NCBI RefSeq assembly: GCF_001658025.2
Contig: NZ_CP014007.2
Location: forward strand, 1,240,001-1,304,000
DNA from: Kosakonia oryzae
Lineage (GTDB): Bacteria; Pseudomonadota; Gammaproteobacteria; Enterobacterales; Enterobacteriaceae
DNA: 64,000 bases
Direction of reading: 5' to 3'
The position numbers and the translations under genes were made by a program. Positions 49,743 to 59,288 of the stretch are shown here, piece by piece; position 1 is the stretch's first letter, and each line of letters opens with the position of its first letter. Below the pieces are notes generated by a model. It did no database searches and was not told the origin of the DNA. It worked only from the letters and a program-made list of their open reading frames with translations.

Positions 49743-50604
49743 TGCCCTCGCTATGCGGTGGATGTGCAGTTGCTTGACGCGGACGGCAACCCGGACAACA
49801 GCACGCCGGTTTATTCTGCGGTTCCGCTGCCGGTGCCGATGGCCGGTAATGATTCCGGCATGTTTCAGTTTCCGCCCGAAGGGACACTGGTTGAAGTCGG
49901 ATTTACAGGCGGCAGGCCGGATAAACCCTTTGTGCGCCAGACCATGCCGGAGGGCACCAGTCTGCCGGATGTGAAACCGGGGGAGCAGCTGCAACAGCAA
50001 CGCGCGGAAGTGTCGCAGCGCGTGACGCAGGGCGGTGACTGGGAGCGTCAGACCGATCAGGCCATCCGGGAAATCTCCATGTCACGTAATGTCCAGGCGG
50101 ATACGGAAACCCGCGAAATGGTGACGCGCGAAACCACGATCAAGGCCACGGATAAAACCACGGTGCTGGGAACGGCCACGCTGATGGCCGGGCATATTCA
50201 GCACGTGACAACCGGCGATTTTGCGATGGCCTGCGGGGGCAACGCTCTGGCCAGCGTGAAGGGGGATGCGCAGACAGATATCACCGGCAGACAGTCCACC
50301 ACCGTGGCCGGGAATATCAGCGTTGAAACACAGGGGGGCACTCACCGAGAAAATTGCCGCGCTGCGTAAATCCGTGGCCGCTGGCGGTCAGCAGGTGATT
50401 GGCGCGACTGTCCATATCGGCACCGAAAGCGTGAACACGCTGGTCATGATGCTGGACACCATTGATTTGCTGGCAGAGCTGGCGCAGCAGTGCGCGAGCC
50501 ACACTCACCCCGACACCGGCACGCCGACCAACGCCAGCGCCTTTACGCAGATGGCTGGCAGGGCAGGACAGACCCGCAGCAAGTATCAGGGCATCATCGC
50601 CTGA
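49743..50604 (+). pseudogene. Prophage baseplate spike (gpV/VgrG-like OB-fold) remnant
   Basis: The remnant starts inside the OB-fold of a phage baseplate spike protein (RYAVDVQLLDADGNPDNSTP, SGMFQFPPEGTLVEVGF) and continues through a repetitive stem-like region (TREMVTRETTIKATDKTTVL). The frame breaks at a run of six G (50334-50339): with five G the frame continues as GALTEKIAALRKSVAAGG to the stop at 50602-50604. The N-terminus and all other phage genes are missing. It is the 3' end of a prophage left near the tmRNA gene. Confidence 0.75.
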
Positions 50605-50616
50605 TCCCCTCCCGAC

Positions 50617-50641
50617 AGCCCGCGCCCTGCGGGCTTTTTTG
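50617..50641 (+). terminator. Terminator after the phage remnant
   Basis: A 7-bp GC-rich stem (50617-50623 with 50629-50635) ends in a run of T, shortly after the remnant's stop codon. Confidence 0.85.
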
Positions 50642-50708
50642 TACCCCTCACCAGACGCGCTACGGCGCGTTCTGAGCGCGTCACACCCCACATCATCGCC
50701 CCGCACCC

Positions 50709-50992
50709 CATCAACACGATCGCACCCGTCCCACTTCGCTGGCGCAGCCACGCGCCGACAAAATAAAGTCGTCGCAGACAAAAACGGCACTACACCGCAC
50801 CCGCCTGCGGGTTTTGGATCGGGGAAATTTTTCAGTTTTATTTTTCTACACATCAACACGATCGCACCCGTCCCGCTTCGCTGGCGCAGCCACGCGCTGA
50901 CAAAATAAAGTCGTCACAGACAAAAACGGCACTACACCGCACCCGCCTGCGGGTTTTGGATCGGGGAAATTTTTCAGTTTTATTTTTCTACA
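50709..50992. repeat. 142-bp tandem direct repeat, two copies
   Basis: Copies 50709-50850 and 50851-50992 are directly adjacent and differ at only three positions by eye. Each contains a short GC hairpin with T-rich sequence (CCCGCCTGCGGGTTTT) and an AT-rich tail. They lie between the phage remnant and the AT-rich hypothetical genes. Confidence 0.9.
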
Positions 50993-51357
50993 AACCACAC
51001 CGCCAGAGTGCGCCATTGCTGGCGGCTTGCGGAAAAAACGGAAATGAAAAAATTGAAAAGAATTTCAGCTTTTTCCAGTTTTTATAGGCATTAGTTAAAA
51101 TAAAGAATTGTTTAACTGACTGAATTTAAAGTTTTTTATGAATGTTTTGCAGGGTCGAATGTTTGAGGGGGGGAAGAAGTTTATTGCTTGAGTAAGGTTT
51201 TAATACTTTTAATTCAATAGGTTGTTATCTTTCATTTATCATTAGGCACTGAAAAAAGTAGATGTGATCACTGCACTTTAAGAAGTTAATGTGCTATTTT
51301 TTATTAAGATTCAGCCGGTGTTCTATGTGGTGTTACATTCTTAAAGTGGATTAAATT
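50993..51357. other. AT-rich spacer
   Basis: I see no gene in this stretch. Its AT content rises sharply compared with the phage remnant and matches the following hypothetical gene, so it probably marks a mosaic boundary and carries that gene's promoter. Confidence 0.5.
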
Positions 51358-51942
51358 ATGAATTTTTTTTCTCAATATGGAAAAGAAATAACTTCAATAT
51401 TAGTGCCGTTGATCACGTTTCTCTTGAATAATTTTTTTAAAGGTTCTGCTAAAGTATCTGTAGGTGAGTTGCATCAGTTTAGTTTTTTAATAGAGGAACC
51501 GATTTTAAATGAACAAGGAGAAGTCGTTAAACCCAAGCAAGTGATTAACACTCGAGCCTACATTATTTTAAACGAAGGTCGAGAGGCGGCAAAAAACTTT
51601 GAGTTGATTTTTAACTTTAAATCTGACATGCACTTAAATATATGGCCAGTTAGACCTTACTCAGAAAGTTATGATCCTAATGGCAGATATGTTTTGACCT
51701 TTGGATATGTTGCGCCTAAGGAGAATTTTAGATGCGAAGTGCTGTCTATTAATTCTGAGCTTCCTGAGCTTCTTATATCAAGAAGTGAGCAGGGAGTGTC
51801 ACGGTTAATAGTTCTATACCCTCAAAAGGTATTGAACAAGTATTTTATAAAATTTATTCAGTGTTGTATTTTCTTAGGGATGGCGAGCTTTGTTTATATC
51901 TTTATTTTGCTACTGCAATGGCTCGTGACTAAAACGGGATGA
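51358..51942 (+). CDS. Hypothetical membrane-associated protein, 194 aa
   Basis: I recognise no family. The product has an N-terminal hydrophobic segment (residues about 9-27), a central domain rich in beta-type sequence (about 30-155), and a C-terminal hydrophobic segment (about 166-187). It is very AT-rich compared with the chromosome, typical of phage or defence-island cargo. No strong ribosome-binding site is visible. The gene downstream in the same direction is similarly AT-rich. Confidence 0.65.
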   Translation: MNFFSQYGKEITSILVPLITFLLNNFFKGSAKVSVGELHQFSFLIEEPILNEQGEVVKPKQVINTRAYIILNEGREAAKNFELIFNFKSDMHLNIWPVRPYSESYDPNGRYVLTFGYVAPKENFRCEVLSINSELPELLISRSEQGVSRLIVLYPQKVLNKYFIKFIQCCIFLGMASFVYIFILLLQWLVTKTG

Positions 51943-52012
51943 GTGTTCCACATTTTAACAGGATGTGATTGTAATATTAACTATCATCACTACTTATGAA
52001 AAGGTGTAATCA

Positions 52013-52339
52013 ATGAGTGGAAAAACAGATTTAGAAAAAATATTTGAAAATGCTGAAAGCTTAGATAACACAACATACGAAATTACTTTGGAACAATCGC
52101 TCAATCCATCTTTCTTGGCTAAATGCTCAAATTTTTCTTCGTTAGAAGAACTTTTTGCGGCATCAGGATTTAAAATAGAAACTCTTGAAGACTTTCAAGC
52201 TATTCCTGAAGAGGAGTGGGAAATGTTCATCACAGACAACACAACTTACTCATCTTGGGAAGAGATGCAGGAAGCCGCGCTTGCTGAGTACTCAGCTGAT
52301 ATAGTAACTGCGCATCTTGCACGTGGATTAAAGCTATAG
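52013..52339 (+). CDS. Hypothetical acidic protein, 108 aa
   Basis: The product is strongly acidic (many Glu and Asp, few basic residues), soluble and without recognised domains. AAGG lies ten bases before the start. Small acidic proteins of this kind are often antitoxins or phage DNA-mimic inhibitors, but nothing in the sequence proves such a role. It is AT-rich and 70 bases downstream of the membrane-associated hypothetical gene. Confidence 0.65.
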   Translation: MSGKTDLEKIFENAESLDNTTYEITLEQSLNPSFLAKCSNFSSLEELFAASGFKIETLEDFQAIPEEEWEMFITDNTTYSSWEEMQEAALAEYSADIVTAHLARGLKL

Positions 52340-52498
52340 AGTCTAAAATGGCATTATAGTTAATGACTGCCGCCATTGATAGAAATGAGATGAGCTAACT
52401 AGCAGTTTTGTAAGGGATAAAATAGCAGGCCACAAAAAACATTAGCTTTATAACATGATATCTAAGCTCATTATGGATGATGGGCTTAGAAAGTTACG

Positions 52499-53308
52499 TC
52501 ACTTCTTTTTTTCATCCCAAGATTCGAGAATAAACATAGTTAAGGTATGAGCCGCATTGATAGCCAGCCTGGCGTGCCGTGGTTTGAGGTTATAAATCTT
52601 ACGCCCTGCACCGTGAGCTGAACTGGCATGGGTTCTGAGTGAGCCTATGCCGTCCGTCAACGAATATAGACCACTTAAAATACGTTTTAGATCTTCATCT
52701 TCTATCGCTTTCGTATCCAAGCCAAGATGTTCACGGACTACTTTCCATAACCCTTGTAAATCCTGTTTTGCTGGAATAGGAAGATTTTCGTCCGCAATGA
52801 ATATTTTGAAAGTTGATTCTAAAATATTACATGCTGCTGAGACCGCTTCTCTGGGATCAGTATGAAGGTTTTCCATAGCTCTCGTAAATTCCATCTCTAC
52901 TGCCGGAGTATTGCGTTTCTCTATAGCTTCTTTCAAGGAAAGTGAGGCTATGGAGGAACCGTCAGTAATATACCCGCCAGTGATATATTGCAGTCCATAG
53001 CGGCCGAGAAGATCAGGCATTTTATTTACGAAATCGACTTTCTTTTTTTCCCATTCATACTCAGCGTTTTTAGGAAGTTCAGACTCCATATGGTTTTCAA
53101 TCAAGCGGCCTAAGATAGTCAGTGGTTCTTCGCTTTCTTTATTGATACGCCTTAACCATTCCAGAGCTTTGACATGCTTTGAACCTAGTGGAGGCTCACC
53201 AGGGGCATCAGCGTAAGCAAACAAGCTATCAAGGCTAGCATGGGTTTCATTAATTGCTAAGAAGTCAGCAACTACAGCTATGACTGGTTGAGGTATAAGT
53301 CGTCCCAT
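52499..53308 (-). CDS. Abortive infection family protein (Abi_C-like)
   Basis: The 269-residue protein looks like a member of the abortive-infection proteins with a C-terminal Abi_C/HEPN-like domain: helical throughout, with TDPREAVSAACNILESTFK about residues 151-169 and the RTHASSAHGAGR motif about 230-241, where HEPN-type RNases carry Arg-x4-6-His. Such proteins limit phage spread by damaging the infected cell. It lies between AT-rich hypothetical genes and the tmRNA gene, a place where defence cargo often collects. Activity is not shown by sequence alone. Confidence 0.65.
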   Translation of the reverse strand: MGRLIPQPVIAVVADFLAINETHASLDSLFAYADAPGEPPLGSKHVKALEWLRRINKESEEPLTILGRLIENHMESELPKNAEYEWEKKKVDFVNKMPDLLGRYGLQYITGGYITDGSSIASLSLKEAIEKRNTPAVEMEFTRAMENLHTDPREAVSAACNILESTFKIFIADENLPIPAKQDLQGLWKVVREHLGLDTKAIEDEDLKRILSGLYSLTDGIGSLRTHASSAHGAGRKIYNLKPRHARLAINAAHTLTMFILESWDEKKK

Positions 53309-53370
53309 ATCTACTCCATCAGAATATCAGTTCATAAAGCTTAGTGGACGCAAAGTGGACATAACATAAG

Positions 53371-53400
53371 AAAAAGGGCTACGCTTTCACGTAACCCCTT
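53371..53400 (-). terminator. tmRNA terminator
   Basis: On the minus strand a stem of about ten pairs with a six-base loop is followed by TTTTT, nine bases after the tmRNA CCA end. Confidence 0.8.
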
Positions 53401-53408
53401 GTTTTATT

Positions 53409-53771
53409 TGGTGGAGCTGGCGGGAGTTGAACCCGCGTCCGAAATTCCTACATCCTCGGTACTACATGCTTAGTCCAGTCTTTACATTCGCTTGCCAGCT
53501 GCGGACGGACACGCCACTAACAAACTAGCCTGATTAGATTTAACGCTTCAACCCCAGGCAGGGCATCCACGCGATCTCTTTTGGGTTTGACCTCTCTTGA
53601 TCCCCGTCCTAAGAGCGGAGGCTAGGGAGAGAGGGCTCTCAGCAGGTTATTAAGCTGCTAAAGCGTAGTTTTCGTCGTTTGCGACTATTTTTTGCGGCTT
53701 TTTACGAGGCCAACCGCCCCTCGGCATGCACCTTGGGTTTCGCAAATCCCGTCGAATCCAGAATCAGCCCC
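53409..53771 (-). ncRNA. ssrA: Transfer-messenger RNA (tmRNA)
   Basis: The tmRNA rescues stalled ribosomes and tags incomplete proteins for degradation. The gene is 363 bases, the E. coli length. Its ends pair as the tRNA-like domain: 5' GGGGCTGATTCTGGATTCGA and 3' GGTTCAACTCCCGCCAGCTC followed by CACCA. The tag reading frame at 53653-53682 encodes ANDENYALAA and is followed by two TAA stops. The protein partner gene smpB lies 200 bases upstream on the same strand. The 3' end is a well-known attachment site for integrating elements, and accessory DNA begins directly beyond it. Confidence 0.98.
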
Positions 53772-53785
53772 AAAAGTGTTCGCTG

Positions 53786-53791
53786 AGTATA
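53786..53791 (-). promoter_or_regulatory. ssrA -10 element
   Basis: A TATACT hexamer on the minus strand lies about 14 bases before the mature tmRNA 5' end, which fits a short processed leader. The -35 element is weak. Confidence 0.6.
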
Positions 53792-53973
53792 ACAGATTTA
53801 TGACGCAGCATACCAGTCCATATCGCGGCAAGCGGGCCTGATAATACGAGTTGAGGATATTCTGAGCGGCATTTGTTCTATCGAAGCGTGATTCGCGAAC
53901 AAAATTTTTGCAGGGTAAAGAAGAGAAGACGGAAAGCGCGTTGCCCTCTCCCGGTGTGAGAGGGCTGTGCGGG

Positions 53974-54456
53974 TTAGCGCCCGGCGTTTTTCATGATGCG
54001 GGCTTTATCCAGCTGCCATTCGCGCTCTTTCAAATCGGAGCGTTTATCGTGCTGTTTCTTACCCTTCGCTACGCCAATTTTCACTTTGCACCAGGCGTTT
54101 TTCCAGTACAGCGACAGCGCGACAACGGTGTAGCCTTCGCGGTTAATGCGGCCGTAGAGGGAATCCAGCTCGCGCTGATTCAGCAGCAACTTACGGGTAC
54201 GCGTGGGGTCGCAAACATAGTGGCTGGAGGCAACGGTTAATGGCGTGAAGTTTGCGCCAAACAGAAACGCCTCGCCGTCTTTCAGAATAACGTAGCTGTC
54301 GCCAATGTTCGCTTTACCTGCGCGTAAGGATTTTACTTCCCAGCCTTGCAGTGACAGCCCGGCCTCAAATTCTTCTTCGATAAAGTATTCATGGCGGGCG
54401 CGCTTATTCAGCGCAATGGTGGCTGAACCTGGTTTATGTGCTTTTTTCTTCGTCAT
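53974..54456 (-). CDS. smpB: tmRNA-binding protein SmpB
   Basis: SmpB binds tmRNA and places it in the ribosome A site. The 160-residue protein has the OB-barrel core ([19 protein letters not shown]) and the basic C-terminal tail ([17 protein letters not shown]) that occupies the mRNA channel. It matches E. coli SmpB over its full length. It is divergent from ratA and in the same direction as ssrA. Confidence 0.98.
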   Translation of the reverse strand: MTKKKAHKPGSATIALNKRARHEYFIEEEFEAGLSLQGWEVKSLRAGKANIGDSYVILKDGEAFLFGANFTPLTVASSHYVCDPTRTRKLLLNQRELDSLYGRINREGYTVVALSLYWKNAWCKVKIGVAKGKKQHDKRSDLKEREWQLDKARIMKNAGR

Positions 54457-54614
54457 AATGTCGTGAAGCCATCCGGTAATCTGATATCTGAAACTGACCT
54501 CATTGCGTCCTGTGAGGTTTAACGCGTTATCTTAGCATGAGTTCCGGCTTAGCGTTTTCCTTTCATCCGACGGAAATGGTATTATTTGAAGATTGTGTGA
54601 ACGCGGGAAACCTT

Positions 54615-55052
54615 ATGCCTCAGATTAGCCGTACTGCTCTGGTGCCTTACAGCGCGGAGCAGATGTATCAGTTAGTGAACGATGTGAAGTCCTATCCTCA
54701 GTTTTTGCCTGGCTGCACCGGCAGCCGGGTGCTGGAAGCCGGGCCGACGCAGATGACGGCGGCGGTCGATGTTTCCAAAGCCGGGATCAGCAAAACGTTT
54801 ACCACGCGCAATACGCTGGCTGCTAACCAAAGCATTTTGATGCATCTGGTCGATGGACCTTTTAAGTCATTAATGGGCGGCTGGAAATTTACGCCGCTCA
54901 GCGCCGATGCCTGTCGCATCGAGTTTCAGCTTGATTTTGAATTTACCAATAAGCTGATTGAGCTGGCGTTTGGCCGCATCTTTAAAGAGCTGGCGGCCAA
55001 TATGGTGCAGGCGTTTACCCTTCGCGCGAAAGAGGTTTACCGTGTCGGGTAA
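54615..55052 (+). CDS. ratA: Ribosome association toxin RatA (START-domain protein)
   Basis: RatA is a polyketide cyclase/START-fold protein reported in E. coli to bind the 50S subunit and block subunit joining; homologues are linked to coenzyme Q function. The 145-residue product begins [17 protein letters not shown] as in E. coli and carries the family core throughout. I chose the ATG at 54615, the conserved start; the frame is open to 54537. It overlaps ratB by eleven bases. Confidence 0.94.
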   Translation: MPQISRTALVPYSAEQMYQLVNDVKSYPQFLPGCTGSRVLEAGPTQMTAAVDVSKAGISKTFTTRNTLAANQSILMHLVDGPFKSLMGGWKFTPLSADACRIEFQLDFEFTNKLIELAFGRIFKELAANMVQAFTLRAKEVYRVG

Positions 55053-55335
55053 AATCGCTGTCGAAGTGGCTTATGCACTGCCTGAAAAGCAGTATTTGCA
55101 ACAGGTGACGCTGGAAGAGGGCGCGACCGTTGAGCAGGCGATTCGCCAGTCGGGTCTGCTGGAGTTGCGCAGCGATATCGATCTAAAGGTCAATAAAGTC
55201 GGCATCTACAGCCGTCCGGTAAAACTGCATGATGTGGTGCATGAGGGCGACCGCGTGGAGATTTACCGTCCACTGATTGCCGATCCGAAAGAGCTGCGTC
55301 GCCAGCGGGCAGAAAAAGCGGCGAACAAGTCGTAA
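55042..55335 (+). CDS. ratB: RnfH family protein RatB
   Basis: This is a ubiquitin-fold protein of the RnfH/RatB family, paired with ratA in enterics, of unclear function. The 97-residue product has [16 protein letters not shown] and the conserved [20 protein letters not shown] stretch. It starts with GTG at 55042, inside the end of ratA, with AGAGG six bases upstream. Confidence 0.93.
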   Translation: MSGKIAVEVAYALPEKQYLQQVTLEEGATVEQAIRQSGLLELRSDIDLKVNKVGIYSRPVKLHDVVHEGDRVEIYRPLIADPKELRRQRAEKAANKS

Positions 55336-55354
55336 TGCGCTGTTAGCGGAAACA

Positions 55355-55381
55355 AAAAAGGTGCTCACTGAGCACCTTTTT
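55355..55381. terminator. Bidirectional terminator between ratB and bamE
   Basis: An 11-bp stem with A-run on one side and T-run on the other and a five-base loop lies between the convergent genes. Confidence 0.9.
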
Positions 55382-55395
55382 GCGTTTCTGCGACC

Positions 55396-55737
55396 TTAGC
55401 TTTTGGTCAGAGCAGGTTTGTTATCTATATTGGTTAACACGCCATTGCTGCTGAAGGTCAGCGTCAGCGTCTGCTGCGTGACGTCTTCGTGGCCCGGTTG
55501 CTGGCGGAACACATAGAACCAGGTGTTGGTGCCAAATGGGTCTTTCATCATTGGCGTACCCAGTGCATAAGCAACCTGCTGTTGCGTCATACCTACGCGG
55601 ATTTTAGAAACATCGTTTGCTGTCAGGTAGTTCCCCTGATTGATATCAGGGCGGTAAACCACGCGTTCTAAGGTAGAGCAACCAGCGGTCAACATCAGGA
55701 GAACCGCTGCGGCAGCAGTCAGCATTTTACAGCGCAT
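55396..55737 (-). CDS. bamE: Outer-membrane assembly lipoprotein BamE
   Basis: BamE (SmpA) is a small lipoprotein of the BAM complex that inserts beta-barrel proteins. The 113-residue precursor has a lipobox LTAGC (Cys20) and the SmpA/OmlA fold with [20 protein letters not shown] and [15 protein letters not shown]. Length and sequence match E. coli. Confidence 0.97.
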   Translation of the reverse strand: MRCKMLTAAAAVLLMLTAGCSTLERVVYRPDINQGNYLTANDVSKIRVGMTQQQVAYALGTPMMKDPFGTNTWFYVFRQQPGHEDVTQQTLTLTFSSNGVLTNIDNKPALTKS

Positions 55738-55885
55738 AGTGATTTGATTCCTTTTCGGGCCCGAACAATACGTGGCTCATATGTAATATGCCGATGATAA
55801 TAGACCTTTAGCCAGTTTAAAACCTCTGCGGGCTGGTCTGTTGTCGATTTTGTCGAGAACTCAGACCGTCATATTACCGAAAAGT

Positions 55886-57547
55886 TTACGCCGCCAGCAG
55901 CTCTTTGGCATTTGCCAGCGCATTGCGCGTCACTTCACTGCCGCCGAGCAGGCGGGCCAGCTCCTGCAGACGAGCACGTTTATCCAGCGGTTGCATATGC
56001 GTTTCGGTCATTGCGCCGTCGGTCTCTTTGCTGACAAAGAAGTGATGATGGCCACAACCGGCAACCTGCGGCAGGTGCGTAACGCACATCACCTGAGTCG
56101 ATTCGCCCAGTTGACGCAGCAGCTTGCCGACCACGACCGCCGTTGGCCCGCTGATACCGACATCCACTTCATCGAAGATCAGCGCCGGGGTTTCCATTTT
56201 CCGTGCGGTGATCACCTGAATCGCCAGCGCAATGCGCGACAGCTCGCCGCCGGAGGCGACTTTAGCGATCGGTTGCAGCGGCTGGCCGGGGTTAGTAGTA
56301 ACGCGAAACTCAATACGATCTGCGCCTTCCGCCGTCAGCGAGCGATCGTCAAAATCGACATCAATGACAAACACGCCGTGCGGCATGGAAAGCGCATGCA
56401 TGCTCTCGGTGATCAGCTCGCTCAGTTCCTGTGCATATTTCACGCGCTGAGTATGCAGGGCCTGCGCGCTGGACAGCGCCAGTTGATGGTGCTGCGTTAC
56501 CGCCATCGCCAGCGTCTCCTGGGAGTCAGCCTGATCGTCCAGTAACTGCTGTTCATCAAGCAGAGACTGGTGGAACTGCGGCAGCTCTTCCGGGGAAATA
56601 TGGTGCTTGCGCGCCAGCGAGATCTGCCGGGAGAGGCGCTGTTCCAGCTCGTACAGACGATTGGGATCGAGATCTAAGCGGTCGCAGTAATGGCGCAGCT
56701 CATCGCTGGCTTCACTGATTTGAATGGCCGCTTCTTCCAGCATATCCAGTACACCGGAAAGGCGCGAATCCATACCTGCCAGCTCCGTTAAAAGCTGGCG
56801 GGCGGTATAAAGCTGGCTTTGCAGATTGACCTCTTCGCCATCGGCCAGCACGTTCAACGCATGCTGGCTGGTGGAAAGCAGCTGACCGCTGTTGGCGAGA
56901 CGTTTGTATTCTTCGTCGATCTGCTCAAATTCACCCGGCTGCGGGTGGAATTCGTTCAGCTCTTTCAGTTGGTAGTGCAGCAGTTCGGCGCGGGCGGCGC
57001 GTTCCTGACTCTGCTGCTGGTGCTGAGCCAGTTCGCGGCAGCTTTGATGCCAGGTGCGGTAGTGTTCAGCCATTTGCTGAGTGAGTGCATACTCACCCGC
57101 ATAACCGTCGAGCAGGTTTTTCTGGTGTTCTGGTTTGGTTAACAGCTGGTGCGCGTGCTGACCATGGATCTGGATGAGCAGTTGGCCAAGCTCGCGGAGT
57201 TGAGAAAGTGGCACCGCCGTTCCGTTGATGAAACCACGGGAACGCCCGTCGCTGCTGATGACGCGGCGAAGTAAACACTCACGTCCATCTTCCAGTTGAT
57301 TCTCTTCCAGCCAGCGCTGCGCGGCGGGCGTGTCTTTCAGCGCAAAGCGGGCGCACAGATCGGCGCGCGGCGCGCCTGCGCGCACCATGTCGGCTTCGGC
57401 GCGGCCGCCGAGGCACAGCCCGAGCGCGTCAATGGCAATGGATTTACCCGCCCCGGTTTCGCCGGTAATAGCCGTCATCCCGCTGTGAAAATCGATCTCA
57501 AGCTCACGAACGATAGCAAAATTACTGATGGTCAGTTGTGCCAACAT
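55886..57547 (-). CDS. recN: DNA repair protein RecN
   Basis: RecN is an SMC-like ATPase that holds DNA near double-strand breaks during recombination repair. The 553-residue protein has Walker A GETGAGKS (about residues 29-36), a central coiled-coil region and the C-terminal signature/Walker B part ([27 protein letters not shown]). It is under SOS control, supported by LexA operators directly upstream. The start at 57547 follows CAGGAA. Confidence 0.97.
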   Translation of the reverse strand: MLAQLTISNFAIVRELEIDFHSGMTAITGETGAGKSIAIDALGLCLGGRAEADMVRAGAPRADLCARFALKDTPAAQRWLEENQLEDGRECLLRRVISSDGRSRGFINGTAVPLSQLRELGQLLIQIHGQHAHQLLTKPEHQKNLLDGYAGEYALTQQMAEHYRTWHQSCRELAQHQQQSQERAARAELLHYQLKELNEFHPQPGEFEQIDEEYKRLANSGQLLSTSQHALNVLADGEEVNLQSQLYTARQLLTELAGMDSRLSGVLDMLEEAAIQISEASDELRHYCDRLDLDPNRLYELEQRLSRQISLARKHHISPEELPQFHQSLLDEQQLLDDQADSQETLAMAVTQHHQLALSSAQALHTQRVKYAQELSELITESMHALSMPHGVFVIDVDFDDRSLTAEGADRIEFRVTTNPGQPLQPIAKVASGGELSRIALAIQVITARKMETPALIFDEVDVGISGPTAVVVGKLLRQLGESTQVMCVTHLPQVAGCGHHHFFVSKETDGAMTETHMQPLDKRARLQELARLLGGSEVTRNALANAKELLAA

Positions 57548-57575
57548 GGTTGCTTTCCTGTATGAAAAACCATAA

Positions 57576-57591
57576 CTGTGTTTTCATACAG
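57576..57591 (-). promoter_or_regulatory. LexA box 1 of recN
   Basis: The sequence CTGTGTTTTCATACAG fits the SOS operator CTG-N10-CAG with the preferred CTGT and ACAG ends. A degenerate third copy (CTG-N10-CAT) lies at 57558-57573. Confidence 0.88.
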
Positions 57592-57597
57592 TATAAA

Positions 57598-57613
57598 CTG
57601 GTTTTATATACAG
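57598..57613 (-). promoter_or_regulatory. LexA box 2 of recN
   Basis: The sequence CTGGTTTTATATACAG is a second CTG-N10-CAG operator, 22 bases from the first. Multiple boxes match the tight SOS control of E. coli recN. Confidence 0.85.
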
Positions 57614-57633
57614 TAAAGCCCTGACGACGAATT

Positions 57634-58524
57634 TCAGAACAATTTTTTCGACCAACCAAGCTTTGAGCTTAATGTATTGAAATAACTGTAATCTTTAGGG
57701 TGAACCAGATTCAGATAATAGTCGCTGCGGCGAATCAGTACATCTTCGCCATCCTGGATTGGCAGTGCAATTTGGCTGTCGCAGCTGATCTCCAGGTCGC
57801 TGCGACGGTTGGAAAAGCGCAAGCGGATGGTACTGCTGCTATTAATTACCAGCGGGCGGGCCGACAAAGTATGCGGGAACATGGGCACCAGCGTAATTGC
57901 ATCCAGCGACGGCGTCAGAATCGGCCCGCCGGCAGAGAGTGAATAAGCGGTCGATCCAGTGGGCGTAGAGATGATCAGCCCATCGGAACGCTGAGAGAAC
58001 GCGAAGATTTCATCGATATACACTTCGAATTCAATCATATGGGCAACTTTGCCCGGGTGTAGCACCACTTCGTTGATAGCGGTGCTGATCCGTTTTTGGC
58101 ACTCTGGCAGGGAACTCTGCTGGCAGACCTGAACTTCCAGCAAGAAGCGTTTTTCGGCGATATAATGCCCTTCCAGTACATCGGCCAACTGCTGTTGGGC
58201 GTTGTCTGGATCGAGATCGGTAAGAAAGCCGAGATTACCGCGGTTGATGCCGATCACCTGAATATCATAGCGCGCCAGCGTACGCGCCGCGCCCAGCATA
58301 TTGCCGTCGCCGCCGACCACTACCGCCAGGTCGGCCTGCTGACCAATGTCCGCCAGTGTGCCGGTCCTCACATTTGTGAGCTGCAATTCCTGGGCAATCT
58401 GTTGTTCGACAATGACGTCATAACCTTTTTCGTGAAGCCAGCGGTAGAGCATTTCATGTGTGGTCAGCGCGGTAGGGTGTCGTGGATGCCCGACAATACC
58501 AATACACTTGAAATGGAGGGTCAT
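57634..58524 (-). CDS. nadK: NAD kinase
   Basis: NadK phosphorylates NAD to NADP, the only route to NADP in enterics. The 296-residue protein has the [11 protein letters not shown] motif, the NEVVLHPGK and [22 protein letters not shown] motifs, and near identity to E. coli NadK. It carries a four-residue insertion (SSLPECQ where E. coli has DCQ), explaining the extra length over 292. I chose ATG 58524, where [14 protein letters not shown] aligns with the E. coli start, with AAGGA upstream. Confidence 0.97.
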   Translation of the reverse strand: MTLHFKCIGIVGHPRHPTALTTHEMLYRWLHEKGYDVIVEQQIAQELQLTNVRTGTLADIGQQADLAVVVGGDGNMLGAARTLARYDIQVIGINRGNLGFLTDLDPDNAQQQLADVLEGHYIAEKRFLLEVQVCQQSSLPECQKRISTAINEVVLHPGKVAHMIEFEVYIDEIFAFSQRSDGLIISTPTGSTAYSLSAGGPILTPSLDAITLVPMFPHTLSARPLVINSSSTIRLRFSNRRSDLEISCDSQIALPIQDGEDVLIRRSDYYLNLVHPKDYSYFNTLSSKLGWSKKLF

Positions 58525-58573
58525 GTTCTGGTGGTCCTTGTGGCGAATGAATGATGACAATCTGTCACGTTCC

Positions 58574-58599
58574 CTTGAATCCCGGAAACTGATCCCCAT
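58574..58599 (+). promoter_or_regulatory. Sigma-32 heat-shock promoter of grpE
   Basis: CTTGAA (58574-58579) and CCCCAT (58594-58599) are separated by 14 bases, matching the RpoH consensus, and lie about 50 bases before the grpE start. Confidence 0.9.
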
Positions 58600-58646
58600 A
58601 ATAAGCCAGGTTAGCGAGATGAATGCAAAAAAACGCGGAGAAATTC

Positions 58647-59243
58647 ATGAGTAGTAAAGAACAGAAAACGCCTGACGGGCAAGCCCCGGAAGAAATTATC
58701 ATGGAACAGCACGACGAAGTTGAGGCAGTTGTTGAGTCTGACGATTCTGCTGAGCAGGTGGATCCGCGCGATGAGAAAATTGCGAACCTTGAAGCGCAGT
58801 TAACCGAAGCGCAAAACCGCGAGCGTGAAACTGTCCTGCGCATGAAAGCGGAAATGGAAAACCTGCGTCGCCGTACCGAACAGGACGTTGAAAAAGCGCA
58901 TAAGTTCGCGCTGGAAAAATTCATCAACGAACTGCTGCCGGTAGTGGATAGCCTGGATCGCGCGCTCGAAGTCGCAGACAGAAACAATGCCGAAATGGCG
59001 CCGATGGTTGAGGGTATCGAACTGACGCTGAAATCCATGCTGGATGTGGTGAAGAAATTCGGCGTTGAAGTGATTGCTGATACCGGCGTTCCACTGGATC
59101 CGAACGTCCATCAGGCGATTGCGATGGTGGAATCCGACGAGATCGCCGCTGGCAACGTGCTGGGCGTGATGCAGAAAGGGTATACCTTAAACGGGCGTAC
59201 TATTCGCGCAGCCATGGTTACCGTCGCCAAGGCTAAGGGTTAA
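58647..59243 (+). CDS. grpE: Nucleotide exchange factor GrpE
   Basis: GrpE releases ADP from DnaK. The 198-residue protein has an acidic disordered N-terminus, a long coiled coil (about residues 40-135) and the C-terminal beta domain ([20 protein letters not shown]). The start at 58647 follows GGAG; E. coli GrpE has 197 residues. It is divergent from nadK and has a sigma-32 promoter. Confidence 0.98.
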   Translation: MSSKEQKTPDGQAPEEIIMEQHDEVEAVVESDDSAEQVDPRDEKIANLEAQLTEAQNRERETVLRMKAEMENLRRRTEQDVEKAHKFALEKFINELLPVVDSLDRALEVADRNNAEMAPMVEGIELTLKSMLDVVKKFGVEVIADTGVPLDPNVHQAIAMVESDEIAAGNVLGVMQKGYTLNGRTIRAAMVTVAKAKG

Positions 59244-59253
59244 TCCCGGTCTG

Positions 59254-59285
59254 AAACCCTCTCCGCCCGGAGAGGGTTTTTCATT
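59254..59285. terminator. Terminator between grpE and corB
   Basis: An 11-bp stem (59254-59264 with 59269-59279) with loop GCCC ends in a T-run on the plus strand. Confidence 0.9.
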
Positions 59286-59288
59286 TTA

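Noticed and set aside
53309-53408. Attachment-site duplicate of the ssrA 3' end
   Set aside because: I found no second copy of the tmRNA 3' end in the window and no integrase gene, so no island boundaries can be set.
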